41,967 nt of DNA, from contig PYJC01000151.1 in assembly GCA_003635255.1 (NCBI GenBank), forward strand, positions 1 through 41,967, given 5' to 3'. Under the pieces are notes generated by a model. That model searched no databases and was not told the origin of the DNA. It saw only the letters and a list, made by a program, of their open reading frames with translations. This document shows positions 18,215 to 26,561 of the stretch, piece by piece. The number at the start of each line of letters is the position of its first letter. Positions within the stretch are counted from its first letter, which is position 1. The translations under genes and the position numbers were made by a program. Origin of the DNA: Candidatus Poribacteria bacterium (lineage in GTDB: Bacteria; Poribacteria; WGA-4E; WGA-3G).

Positions 18215-19231
18215 CTACAACCGCTCCTCTAAAAACGCAATTCCTGCTTCCAAATCTATCTCGTGTTCACCCTGAAAATGATCTAAGACTAATTGATCAC
18301 GGTGCCCTGAAGCTGCATAAATTTTCTCAAGTTGTCCGAACGCCGATAAGGCATCTAACTCAATAAAACACATATCGTCCGAACCGATCTGCACCATACA
18401 CGACCGCGGTGCGATGAGACCTGCGACATCGGCGATGTCTCCTGCCCTCCGAAGCCCGAACATAAACTGCGAACCGCAGGTATTGCCACGACCGCGATCA
18501 TTTAATGCATCCGTCAAAGTACTGAGATAACAGACGATAACCGCTGCTTTAACCCGCTGATCCATAGCAGAGATGTAGGTTGTCATCGTACCACCAAACG
18601 AACAGCCCATGCATCCCAAGCGACTACCGTCAACCTCAGGGCGGGACTGAAGATAGTCTAAACACCGTTGTCCGTCCGAGATATTCAGTTGGATGAGTTG
18701 GTAGCCGAAGTACCCGAATGCGAAATAGGCGACATTGCAGCCATCTCGACCGGGGCGGCGTACCCATTCATCCCGATCTTTTCGTTCACCAAAACATCGC
18801 CAATCGGGTGCGATCGTTACAAATCCGCGCTTTGCCAATTCGACGGCGTATTGTTTCTGATAGTCCTCCACAATACCGACCGCGCCATCTTTGCCGATCC
18901 CGTGTCCGTGAGCACAGAGTACCGCAGGTGCAGGATTATCTGCGGTTGCGCTGTCTGGGATTAAGACATAAGCGGGTATTGAAGAAAACGGATCTGGATT
19001 AAAGATAATCTTTTCCCGGGTGTAGCCATCAAGTTGCATCTGTTCCAATGTTTCAACTTCCAACGGCAAAGCCTCTGGTGAAGGTCCTAAATCTTTAACG
19101 AGGTTGGTTCGGAATCTCCTCCGCCAGTCTTCCCACTCCGTCTTGCTTGTACCACTGAAATGGAGCGGTGGGGTCTCTCTTAGCAGGTGTTCAATACCTT
19201 GCTCTACGGTCAAAAAACGCTGGACTGCCAT
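18215..19231 (-). CDS. Alpha/beta hydrolase (acetyl-xylan-esterase/dienelactone-hydrolase-like)
   Basis: The protein has 338 residues, without signal peptide. Residues about 85-338 form the hydrolase fold: CAHGHGIGKDG marks the oxyanion region, GCSFGG holds the nucleophile Ser211, the acid is likely Asp285 or Asp286 in QIGSDD, and His323 in GEHEID completes the triad. The N-terminal 80 residues resemble the lid region of larger esterases acting on acylated sugars or plant/marine metabolites. GGAGG precedes the ATG by 9 bases. A promoter is readable upstream. Its substrate is unknown. Confidence 0.8.
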   Translation of the reverse strand: MAVQRFLTVEQGIEHLLRETPPLHFSGTSKTEWEDWRRRFRTNLVKDLGPSPEALPLEVETLEQMQLDGYTREKIIFNPDPFSSIPAYVLIPDSATADNPAPAVLCAHGHGIGKDGAVGIVEDYQKQYAVELAKRGFVTIAPDWRCFGERKDRDEWVRRPGRDGCNVAYFAFGYFGYQLIQLNISDGQRCLDYLQSRPEVDGSRLGCMGCSFGGTMTTYISAMDQRVKAAVIVCYLSTLTDALNDRGRGNTCGSQFMFGLRRAGDIADVAGLIAPRSCMVQIGSDDMCFIELDALSAFGQLEKIYAASGHRDQLVLDHFQGEHEIDLEAGIAFLEERL

Positions 19232-19295
19232 AATTGTGCCTCCGTTCGCGAGGGATATAATCCGCGTATTCGCGTATCGTTTAGACTTCTACCTC

Positions 19296-19323
19296 ATTAT
19301 CTACATTGGAAAGAAAAAGTCAA
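19296..19323 (-). promoter_or_regulatory. Sigma-70-type promoter for the alpha/beta hydrolase gene
   Basis: On the minus strand TTGACT (19323-19318) and GATAAT (19301-19296) are 16 bp apart, about 65 bases before the ATG at 19231. Confidence 0.5.
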
Positions 19324-19347
19324 GTTTTATTGGGTAAGAATTAGAAG

Positions 19348-19458
19348 TATTTAGTTTCAGTTTATCCCCCTTATCAAGCGGGCAGGCGTGTACACCGCAA
19401 AACCGAACCTACCGGGCCTGGGTATCCAAAATCGGAGGGAAACACCGAAAACTAAATA
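19348..19458. repeat. Small intergenic element with imperfect inverted ends
   Basis: TATTTAGTTTCAG at 19348-19360 is mirrored by ACCGAAAACTAAATA at 19444-19458 (complement TATTTAGTTTTCGGT). The roughly 85 bases between contain no ORF. It lies between the divergent hydrolase and purB promoters and could be another miniature mobile element. Confidence 0.4.
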
Positions 19459-19483
19459 GCCCTGGTTATCAGCAACAAAATGC

Positions 19484-19512
19484 TTTACATTCCGTCGAAC
19501 ATTCAGTATAAT
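19484..19512 (+). promoter_or_regulatory. Sigma-70-type promoter for purB
   Basis: TTTACA at 19484-19489 and a perfect TATAAT at 19507-19512 are 17 bp apart. The start near 19519 places a 7 bp hairpin (19532-19551) directly in the leader. Confidence 0.75.
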
Positions 19513-19531
19513 GGCGTAAAAACAGAACACT

Positions 19532-19551
19532 GAGCGGAGGCACTTCCGCTC
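19532..19551 (+). promoter_or_regulatory. Leader hairpin before purB
   Basis: GAGCGGA (19532-19538) pairs with TCCGCTC (19545-19551) around a 6-base loop. The stem contains GGAGG-like bases, so an ATG at 19554 would have its ribosome site buried; the ATG at 19569 has GGAG 9 bases upstream in open sequence. Confidence 0.4.
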
Positions 19552-19568
19552 TGATGGAGAAAATACCT

Positions 19569-20990
19569 ATGGAACTTTACGAAGCCGTCAGTCCACTGGA
19601 TTTTAGATATTATGGTAGTGATCCGGATTTTATGAAACGGTTGCTGCCTTATGTGTCTGAGGCGGGATACGTCACGTATCAGGCAAAGGTGGAGGCGGCG
19701 TTGGTACGTACTTTGGCAAATTATGGGGTCTGCTCATCAACTATCGCTGACGAGGTAGAGCAGGCAGTGGACTTGGTAACAGCGGAAGAGGTCTACGAGG
19801 AACAGTCCCGCATTCGGCATAATATCCGTTCGCTCGTCAACGTGATCCGGCGGAAAATTAGTCCCGAAGCGCGTCCTTATGTCCATCTGTTCGCCACCTC
19901 TGCGGATATTCTCGATACTGCAACCGCACTTCGATTCAAAGCACTCACAGAAAACGTCATTATTCCTGATTTAGTCGCACTTGCGCAACAACTTATTGCC
20001 CTGGCGCGTGCGCATGCAGAGACGGTGCAAATCGGCAGAACACACGGTCAACATGCGGAACCAACCACATTTGGCTATGCCTTGGCACTTTATATCAGTC
20101 GTCTCGGTACTCGAATTGAAAAGATTCACGAAGCCGGGCAAAATCTGCGTGGTCAATTTTCAGGGGCAGTTGGGGCATTTAACGGACTCATGCTGATACA
20201 TGAACACCCAGAACAGATTGAGGCGGATTTCCTGGCACTGCTCGGCTTGAAACCGTCCGATACACATACGTCAACACAGTGTGTGGAACCAGAGTTCATC
20301 TCGGATCTGGCATATCAAATTACGGCGGCGTACACAGTGCTTGCGAACTTCGCGGATGATATGCGACACCTCTACCGCACCGAAATTGCCGAGGTCGGTA
20401 GAAAATACAACCCGCAGTTGGTAGGTTCATCGACAATGCCGCACAAAGTGAACCCAGAAGCTTATGAGAACATCAAAAGTTTGTGGAAGGCGTTTGTGCC
20501 GCGCATGCAGACTGTTTTTATGGATAGCATTTTAGAGCATCAACGCGATCTGACGAATTCGGCATCAAGTCGTTTCCTGACAGAACTGTTCACGGCGTTC
20601 GATTATGCAATCTATCGACTCCGGCGCGCATTGGAAGAAATGGACGTAAAGTCGGATAACATGCGGCGTAACCTCGCTCTGAGCGCAGAGGACACGATTG
20701 CAGAACCTATCTATTTGTTGATGGCGTATTACGGATTCCCCGATGCGTATGACCATACCCGGAAGTTAATTGGACAGGTACATCAGACAGGAAAAAGCCT
20801 GACAACGCTGCTGTGGGAAGATGAAACCTTTCGTCCGTTCCTCGACAAACTAACGGAATCACAGCGCGAAGCACTCCGAGATCCGACGAATTATATCGGT
20901 GCTTCGGTGCGGCGCACCCACGCGACGTGTGATGAATGGGAGAAACGGATTTCTAAAATGGTTGTCAGTCATCAGTTTGCCTCGCAGTGA
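19569..20990 (+). CDS. purB: Adenylosuccinate lyase
   Basis: The protein has 473 residues from the ATG at 19569 (an in-frame ATG at 19554 adds five). It belongs to the fumarase/aspartase superfamily: QIGRTHGQHAEPTTFG carries the conserved catalytic histidine region, and SSTMPHKVNPEAYEN is the superfamily signature loop with the catalytic serine. It cleaves adenylosuccinate and SAICAR in purine synthesis as a cytosolic homotetramer. Family length is normal, but the last ten residues (VVSHQFASQ) are encoded by an intergenic-type repeat that supplies the TGA stop, so the original C-terminus has probably been replaced. It has its own promoter. Confidence 0.9.
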   Translation: MELYEAVSPLDFRYYGSDPDFMKRLLPYVSEAGYVTYQAKVEAALVRTLANYGVCSSTIADEVEQAVDLVTAEEVYEEQSRIRHNIRSLVNVIRRKISPEARPYVHLFATSADILDTATALRFKALTENVIIPDLVALAQQLIALARAHAETVQIGRTHGQHAEPTTFGYALALYISRLGTRIEKIHEAGQNLRGQFSGAVGAFNGLMLIHEHPEQIEADFLALLGLKPSDTHTSTQCVEPEFISDLAYQITAAYTVLANFADDMRHLYRTEIAEVGRKYNPQLVGSSTMPHKVNPEAYENIKSLWKAFVPRMQTVFMDSILEHQRDLTNSASSRFLTELFTAFDYAIYRLRRALEEMDVKSDNMRRNLALSAEDTIAEPIYLLMAYYGFPDAYDHTRKLIGQVHQTGKSLTTLLWEDETFRPFLDKLTESQREALRDPTNYIGASVRRTHATCDEWEKRISKMVVSHQFASQ

Positions 20991-21071
20991 GAGTTGTCGG
21001 TTAAGACTTGTGGCAGTTGTATGTTGTCTGAATCCCACAAACGGTTCCTTAACCGAAGACTCATCACTATT
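20961..21071. repeat. Iterated intergenic repeat overlapping the end of purB
   Basis: GGTTGTCAGTCATCAG (20960-20975), the 18-mer TTGCCTCGCAGTGAGAGT (20977-20994), GTTGTCGGTTAAGAC (20993-21007) and, in reverse, CTTAACCGAAGACTCATCACT (21047-21067) belong to the repeat family found elsewhere in the window. The first part is translated as the purB C-terminus. Confidence 0.6.
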
Positions 21072-21111
21072 TACAGTGTCTTGTGATCTGAGAGTTTTGA
21101 AAAACTAAAAT

Positions 21112-22638
21112 GTGAGCGATAAGGCGATGTTCTTGATACTCCTTCGGCGAGAATTGCTCGCCAATCTTATGACATTTCGGTTTCTTGTTGCGATGGTTGT
21201 TACGCTGTTGCTGGTTGTTGCGAATACTATTGTACTAATTGCCGATTATGAACGTCGCCTGATAAGTTACAATACGGCGGTCCAACAACACCACGAGAAG
21301 GTTTCAGAAGCCAAAACCTATTCGGAGGTGGAGGGAAAAATCTTTGTGGACCGACCGCCCAACCCGCTGAGTATTTTCAATGCGGGTTTGGATCGACGGC
21401 TTGGCAACTCTATCACCGTCAGACATACGCTTGTCCCAACCCTTTGGGACATGCATTCACACAGCGCAGATAACCCGTTCCTGAACCTGTTTTCCAGTGT
21501 TGATTTGGTTTTAATCTTTCAGGTAATTCTCAGTCTCCTGGCACTGCTTTTCGCCCATGATGCTATCGCTGGGGAACGGGAAGCGGGCACGCTCCGGTTG
21601 ACCATGACCAACTCTGTCAGCCGTCCGGTTATTCTGTTGGCAAAGTACATCAGTGCGATGGCTTGTCTAATTCTCCCTTTAGTTATGAGTCTACTCCTCA
21701 CACTGATCTTATTTTTAGTGTCGGGGTCAATTTCGCTGAGTGTTGATGGTTGGCTCCGGATTTGTGGCATTCTACTAACCTCGATTATCTATCTCTCCGT
21801 TTTCTACCTGATAGGATTGTTAATTTCCGCGCTCACTCGTCGAACTGCGACCACTTTGATGCTGTCAATGGTGATATGGAGCACTCTGGTCCTCATCTAT
21901 CCAAGCCTCATTGTATTCGCGGTCAATCGGCTTTGGCAGACACCATCTCAACTGGAAGCTGCCTATGGTGAAATTGAGCAGATATGGGAGGGGTTTGAAA
22001 AAGAGCGGACAAACTTCTTGAAGAACGATGAAGTTGAGGGGGAAAATACGAACTTCAATGTGAAAGGTTCAGGTAGTTCGGGCACGGGTTATAATTCTAA
22101 CTCAGCAATACTCAGGTATTTTAGGACAGAAGGACGCAATTGGACAAGCATAAACGAAGATTCAGAACCGCAGCTGATTCATGTGAAAGCTTTCTTTCAA
22201 TTCTTAGAACCGCTACGTATTGACGCAGCGGACAAAACTGGCCTGGTTCGTCAGAAGGCTTTGGACCAGGTCTACGTTCACAAAGCAAATTTCACAAAAA
22301 ACCTGATGCGGCTCTCGCCAGTAACGATGTACGATCTTGCAACCGAAGCGTGGGCAGGCACAGGTTTTCATGGCATCGAAGATTTTATCATATCGGCCCA
22401 GCGGTACCGGCAAACTGTTATCAATTATTTCCACGATAAGGCGGCTTTCTCTTCGCGGCACTGGTTCGCCAGTGACCAAGGAGCGGTTGATTGGAGTGAT
22501 TTACCGCAGTTTTCCTATCACAGAGCAGATGTATCGACCGATGTAAAACACGCCACTGGGGATATTGCCTGCCTGTTACTCATTAACGTCGTCCTGTTCA
22601 TGATAACGGTTCTAATTTTTGTACAGCAAGAAGTGTGA
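21112..22638 (+). CDS. ABC-2-type transporter permease (first of a pair)
   Basis: The protein has 508 residues from a GTG; an ATG at 21127 is a good alternative. TM1 is at about residues 20-48. A periplasmic loop follows, then a membrane block at about 135-270 with LLALLFAHDAIAGEREAGTLRLTMTN, the conserved cytosolic coupling segment of ABC-2/NosY-like permeases. A second large extracytoplasmic region (about 275-480) precedes a final TM near the C-terminus. Such pairs export or extract an unknown substrate with a cognate ATPase, which is not found nearby. It precedes a paralog by 30 bases and is probably in one operon with it. No promoter was recognised; the purB-end repeat lies upstream. Confidence 0.8.
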   Translation: MSDKAMFLILLRRELLANLMTFRFLVAMVVTLLLVVANTIVLIADYERRLISYNTAVQQHHEKVSEAKTYSEVEGKIFVDRPPNPLSIFNAGLDRRLGNSITVRHTLVPTLWDMHSHSADNPFLNLFSSVDLVLIFQVILSLLALLFAHDAIAGEREAGTLRLTMTNSVSRPVILLAKYISAMACLILPLVMSLLLTLILFLVSGSISLSVDGWLRICGILLTSIIYLSVFYLIGLLISALTRRTATTLMLSMVIWSTLVLIYPSLIVFAVNRLWQTPSQLEAAYGEIEQIWEGFEKERTNFLKNDEVEGENTNFNVKGSGSSGTGYNSNSAILRYFRTEGRNWTSINEDSEPQLIHVKAFFQFLEPLRIDAADKTGLVRQKALDQVYVHKANFTKNLMRLSPVTMYDLATEAWAGTGFHGIEDFIISAQRYRQTVINYFHDKAAFSSRHWFASDQGAVDWSDLPQFSYHRADVSTDVKHATGDIACLLLINVVLFMITVLIFVQQEV

Positions 22639-22668
22639 AATAGTTTTCAGTCAACCGGGAACCCCAAG

Positions 22669-24099
22669 ATGATTTGGCATATTATAAAACGTGAGCTTTA
22701 CGACCATTTGAATAGCCTGCGATTTGCCTTCACAACGGTATTGCTCATCATATTGATGCTAATTAACGCGGTTGGGTATCTGGACGAGTACAAAACGCAA
22801 TCGACGACATATCAAAAAAAGGTCTCAGCATCTTTAGACAAGATGCGCTCACAGACAGACAATCTGTATAACCTACTGATAGCAGGACCGGGTAATCTCC
22901 ATAAGAAACCTTTTTCACTCTCCTTTTGTGCGAGCAGCGGTGAAGGTTTTATACCGGAATCCGCTCAAGGTGGTAGAGCCGGTTGGAGCATAGGTTTCAA
23001 CGGTTTTTCAGCGAAAGGGTTATGGCGTATGAAATATCCGCAATCCAACCCGAACCTATGGGATATTATGCCAGACTATAGGACCGTTGATTGGGCGGAT
23101 ATAATCTCCATAGTGTTGAGTTTGATTGCGATCTTGTTTACTTTCGACACGATCACCTCAGAGCAAGAACGCGGGACATTACGACTGACACTTTCCAACA
23201 GCATCTCACGCGGCACGGTATTGATAAGCAAATTTCTTGCAGCATTGATAACGATCAGTATCCCTTTCCTGATTGCGGCGTTGATTAACCTTTTTCTACT
23301 TTATAGTTCAGGAGGGACTCCGTTGGGACCAAGCGAATGGGAACGATTGGGAGTTATTGTTCTTATCGCTTTTGTTTATATTTCCATTTTTCTTGCGCTG
23401 GGGCTGCTGATTTCTTCCCATGTGAGCCAGTCGTCAACGAGTCTCACGATTCTCTTACTCATTTGGGTTGTTTGGATAGCTTTACTGCCTTCTACACTGG
23501 GTGCGCTCACCAGTGGCTTACAACCCACAATGACCAGCGACGCATTGAATGCCCGTAGAGAGAACACCCGTCAGAATCTTGACGAGCAATACGAAAACCG
23601 TTGGTCCAAAACAGCCTCACGGGATATCCCAGCAACAGAAGGAACGTTATTGTGGTCAAAATACCTTACAGAAGAAGCCAAACGCAATGAAGAGTTGAAT
23701 GAGGAACACTTGAACACTCAGATTGCACAGATTCAACTTGCGAGATCAATAACCCGTATATCACCAGCGTCAAGCGTCCGATACGCCATCGAATCGCTTG
23801 CCGGAACAGGTTTTTCACGGCACGTACAATTCTTAGAACAGGTGCGCCGATATGCAGGTGAATTTAGTGCGTTTCTCATCGAAACCGATCGTGCCGATCC
23901 AGAGAGTCCACATGCAATTGGTCCGAAGGAGGGCACTTCACAAAAGCCTGTGAGTTTTGAGTCAATCCCGAAATTTGAAGATCGTATTAGTTTTAGTGGT
24001 GCCTACACCGCTGCAGCGACGGATATTCTGTTACTATTACTGTTTTTTGTAGTGTTGTTCGCCGGTGCGTTTCTTTCGTTCCTCCGTGTTGATGTATAG
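22669..24099 (+). CDS. ABC-2-type transporter permease (second of a pair)
   Basis: The protein has 476 residues and the same layout as its upstream neighbour: TM near 15-38, a periplasmic loop, then membrane helices with LLFTFDTITSEQERGTLRLTLSNSIS matching the coupling segment of the first permease, a long extracytoplasmic region (about 285-450) and a final TM. The two presumably form a heterodimer. The shared motif and the equal order of parts point to an old tandem duplication. GGGAA precedes the ATG. A short repeat fragment lies between it and the next gene. Confidence 0.82.
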   Translation: MIWHIIKRELYDHLNSLRFAFTTVLLIILMLINAVGYLDEYKTQSTTYQKKVSASLDKMRSQTDNLYNLLIAGPGNLHKKPFSLSFCASSGEGFIPESAQGGRAGWSIGFNGFSAKGLWRMKYPQSNPNLWDIMPDYRTVDWADIISIVLSLIAILFTFDTITSEQERGTLRLTLSNSISRGTVLISKFLAALITISIPFLIAALINLFLLYSSGGTPLGPSEWERLGVIVLIAFVYISIFLALGLLISSHVSQSSTSLTILLLIWVVWIALLPSTLGALTSGLQPTMTSDALNARRENTRQNLDEQYENRWSKTASRDIPATEGTLLWSKYLTEEAKRNEELNEEHLNTQIAQIQLARSITRISPASSVRYAIESLAGTGFSRHVQFLEQVRRYAGEFSAFLIETDRADPESPHAIGPKEGTSQKPVSFESIPKFEDRISFSGAYTAAATDILLLLLFFVVLFAGAFLSFLRVDV

Positions 24100-24113
24100 C
24101 GGATTTTCTAATA

Positions 24114-24131
24114 ACTCTCACTACGAGGCAA
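24114..24131 (-). repeat. Third copy of the TTGCCTCG(C/T)AGTGAGAGT motif
   Basis: Reads TTGCCTCGTAGTGAGAGT on the minus strand, one mismatch from copies at 3919-3936 and 20977-20994. It is followed on the plus strand by CGACAACTATT, the terminal unit seen before the gene at 15728. Confidence 0.6.
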
Positions 24132-24149
24132 ATCGACAACTATTAAACA

Positions 24150-25508
24150 ATGTTTGATATTACTTATTTAGGACGGCGATGTTTCCGTCTCATTAAACGC
24201 TACCCACGTACATCAACAGTCGTTAGTCTGCTGGTGGTCTTCTGTATCGGCATCTGGATAGGTAGGGAAGTCCAGTTTAGTAAAATAACCGACTATTTCC
24301 GTTCCTATACCGACCCTGAACGAAGCGATGTGACAAAATCGGTTGCGCGGGGAGTTGCCCATCGGCAAATATTAAATAACGGTGTGTTGATGAACATCCT
24401 CGTCATATCACCAGATGCGGCAGAGATCCGTCCATATCGTGCGCTGAATGCGGGTATCGGGACAGAATCATTGATGTCCCTTGCGCGGCGGCACAAGGCA
24501 CTCGCGGCGGTAAATGGTGGCTTCTTTGAAATAGCGGGGACGTTTCGCGGAGAGTCGGTCGGTGCGCTGAAGATTGATGGTGAATGGGTAAGTGAACCGG
24601 AACAAGGTAGAGCTGTCATTGGACTCCGAACAGTCAACGAAAAAATTGAAGCGTACATTGACCGGATTGCCTTGCGACAAGAACTTCTTTTACCCAACGG
24701 GAGTACATTGTCAATTGACGGTATGAACCGGAATCGTGGTAGAAACGAATTGGTGCTCTACCGTCCACATTTTCATTCGGTAACACTGACGATGCCAGAT
24801 GGCGTGGAAGTCGTTGTGAGGAATGGTAAGGTAACCGGTATATTTGATAAACATGGGAGTTCTCGCATTCCAGCAGATGGCTATATCCTTTCTGGGAGCG
24901 GTAAGAAACGTCATACCCTACTGACCCATATTGCAGAAGGTGCCGCTGTCGAGATTCGGGAGACGGTAATTCCTGAACGTGTTGGCGATAGCAATTTGTG
25001 GGCAAATTTTGTGCACATTATCGGCGGTGGTCCGCTGTTACTACGGGACGGTCTTGCGCCCTCCACGCAAGCGTACGAGCGTGAGGGGTTTGACCAAGCG
25101 TTTCACAGTTTTTGGCATCCGCGTACGGCGGTCGGTAAGAAGGCGGATGGGACCCTTTTCTTTGTGACAATAACGGCGACAGAAGCAGGAGTCCGGCGTG
25201 GTGTTATGTTACCACGGTTGGCGGAATTGTTTCTGGAATGGGGTGCAACGGACGCGCTTAATCTTGATGGTGGCAATTCATCAATGTTAGTCATTCGGAA
25301 CGAGGTTGTGAGCGTTAAACAGAAAGATGTTGCCAAGCCCGAATTAAAAGATAAATTGAAATCACCCGCTCGTGATAAACCGCAGCCGCCAAGGACGCGA
25401 GCAGAGAGGAACGTAAAGACTGCCCGTGGCAATCGCAGGGTTCGTCCAATGCCGAGGCAACAAGGACGCGCAATTTCAGATGCAATCTTGATTTTTTCTA
25501 AGCCTTAG
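24150..25508 (+). CDS. Membrane-anchored phosphodiester glycosidase (NAGPA-type) domain protein
   Basis: The protein has 452 residues. One N-terminal TM helix (about 22-38) puts the rest outside the cytoplasm. Residues about 75-395 have the NAGPA/exopolysaccharide-type fold: AAVNGGFF, IIGGGPLLL, HPRTAVGKKADGTLF and LNLDGGNSSML are its signature blocks and hold the catalytic Asp/Gly-rich elements. Known members cleave GlcNAc-phosphodiester bonds or act on cell-wall and exopolysaccharide linkages. The basic, Pro-rich C-terminal stretch (about 390-440, KSPARDKPQPPRTRAERN) may bind an anionic polymer. It follows the ABC permeases, which hints at envelope-polymer handling. No ribosome site is visible. 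Confidence 0.82.
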   Translation: MFDITYLGRRCFRLIKRYPRTSTVVSLLVVFCIGIWIGREVQFSKITDYFRSYTDPERSDVTKSVARGVAHRQILNNGVLMNILVISPDAAEIRPYRALNAGIGTESLMSLARRHKALAAVNGGFFEIAGTFRGESVGALKIDGEWVSEPEQGRAVIGLRTVNEKIEAYIDRIALRQELLLPNGSTLSIDGMNRNRGRNELVLYRPHFHSVTLTMPDGVEVVVRNGKVTGIFDKHGSSRIPADGYILSGSGKKRHTLLTHIAEGAAVEIRETVIPERVGDSNLWANFVHIIGGGPLLLRDGLAPSTQAYEREGFDQAFHSFWHPRTAVGKKADGTLFFVTITATEAGVRRGVMLPRLAELFLEWGATDALNLDGGNSSMLVIRNEVVSVKQKDVAKPELKDKLKSPARDKPQPPRTRAERNVKTARGNRRVRPMPRQQGRAISDAILIFSKP

Positions 25509-25516
25509 GTTATAAT
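25488..25516 (+). promoter_or_regulatory. Sigma-70-type promoter for the DUF4159 gene, overlapping the preceding stop codon
   Basis: TTGATT at 25488-25493 and TATAAT at 25511-25516 are 17 bp apart and span the stop codon of the NAGPA-type gene. A half copy of the ACTTACGCA repeat end (25541-25551) lies in the leader. Confidence 0.65.
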
Positions 25517-25585
25517 GTAAAAGATGGATTAAACAAGACTTACGCATAACCGTAAAAAATAAGTTGGAATAGGAGGAGAAAAGTC

Positions 25586-26497
25586 GTGTCAAACAACAAT
25601 AGAACCCCGCAATCTATCAAGAAGAAACCCATATCTGATGTAAAACCGAAGTCAGATTTACTGTCGCGACGCTCTTTTTTGAAGGGATCCGTTGGGCTTG
25701 CTGCCTCGGCGATCACTGCGGGTGGATTAATTCTGCCTGCCCAGGCTCAGTTTGGCGGCGGGTTCCGAGAATATATCCCGTATGATGCGACACGCGATAT
25801 CCATTATGGCACGCGATACGGAATAATCGAACACCATTATCCTGAGATGAATCCGACAGGCGAGAAGTTCACTTTTGTAAGGCTCAAGTATCCCGGTGGC
25901 GATTGGTACACAAATATTGTCAACTACTATCGCTGGCCATCGGATCATAAATTCACTGAAGTTCTTGCTGAAAATACGACAATCGATATTGAGGTGCGTG
26001 AAAACCCGCAATACGTTGACATTGACGACGCGGGTTTATTTGAGTATCCGTTCCTTTTTATGACAGGTCATCGCGGGATTCGGCTTTCTACAGAACAGGT
26101 GCGAAAATTGAGAGACTATTTTGAACGCGGCGGTTTCCTGCACGTTGAAGATTGTGATGCCCGCCTCAATGGGGGTCGCGGCGGTTTGCGTCCATATATC
26201 CATGAGATGCTGCGGAAAGTCTTCCCAGAAAAGAAGTTGGAACGTTTAGAGATGAGCCATCCGATTTATCATACACTCTTTCAGCACGATGAATACCTCG
26301 GTGGTGATAAACGTATTGTCGGTATTTCCGATCACGACGAGGCAATTATGGATGACGATCGCGTGATGGTCTACTTCTGCCCGAGTGACCTGAATTGCGC
26401 GTGGGAAGGTAGAGACTGCTATCCGGATGACAAGGCGCAGCAAAAGTGGGCATTTGAGCAAGGCATAAACGTCGTTGCATACGCCCTCACAAGGTAA
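25586..26497 (+). CDS. Tat-exported DUF4159-domain protein
   Basis: The protein has 303 residues from a GTG with AGGAGG 8 bases upstream. The N-terminus carries a clear twin-arginine signal: SRRSFLKG followed by a hydrophobic stretch and cleavage near PAQAQ. Residues about 90-300 match DUF4159: FVRLKYPGGDWYTN, FLFMTGHRGIRL, VRKLRDYFERGGFLHVEDCD and MSHPIYHTLF. DUF4159 proteins are often found near MoxR/vWA genes of envelope or gliding-related clusters and have an amidotransferase-like fold without known activity. It leads the block of substrate-binding/OmpA and vWA genes and may belong to it; the gap to the next gene is 64 bases. Tat export suggests folding before export. Confidence 0.82.
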   Translation: MSNNNRTPQSIKKKPISDVKPKSDLLSRRSFLKGSVGLAASAITAGGLILPAQAQFGGGFREYIPYDATRDIHYGTRYGIIEHHYPEMNPTGEKFTFVRLKYPGGDWYTNIVNYYRWPSDHKFTEVLAENTTIDIEVRENPQYVDIDDAGLFEYPFLFMTGHRGIRLSTEQVRKLRDYFERGGFLHVEDCDARLNGGRGGLRPYIHEMLRKVFPEKKLERLEMSHPIYHTLFQHDEYLGGDKRIVGISDHDEAIMDDDRVMVYFCPSDLNCAWEGRDCYPDDKAQQKWAFEQGINVVAYALTR

Positions 26498-26507
26498 ATT
26501 TAACAAG

Positions 26508-26545
26508 GTTGTCGATTTTTATCCGATAATCCGATAACTGAAACC
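26508..26545. repeat. Degenerate iterated intergenic repeat
   Basis: TTATCCGATAATCCGATAACTGAAACCGAAC is a short, degenerate run of the same repeat units between the DUF4159 gene and the next gene, just before the GAGAGG ribosome site. Confidence 0.45.
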
Positions 26546-26561
26546 GAACGAGAGGAAAATC

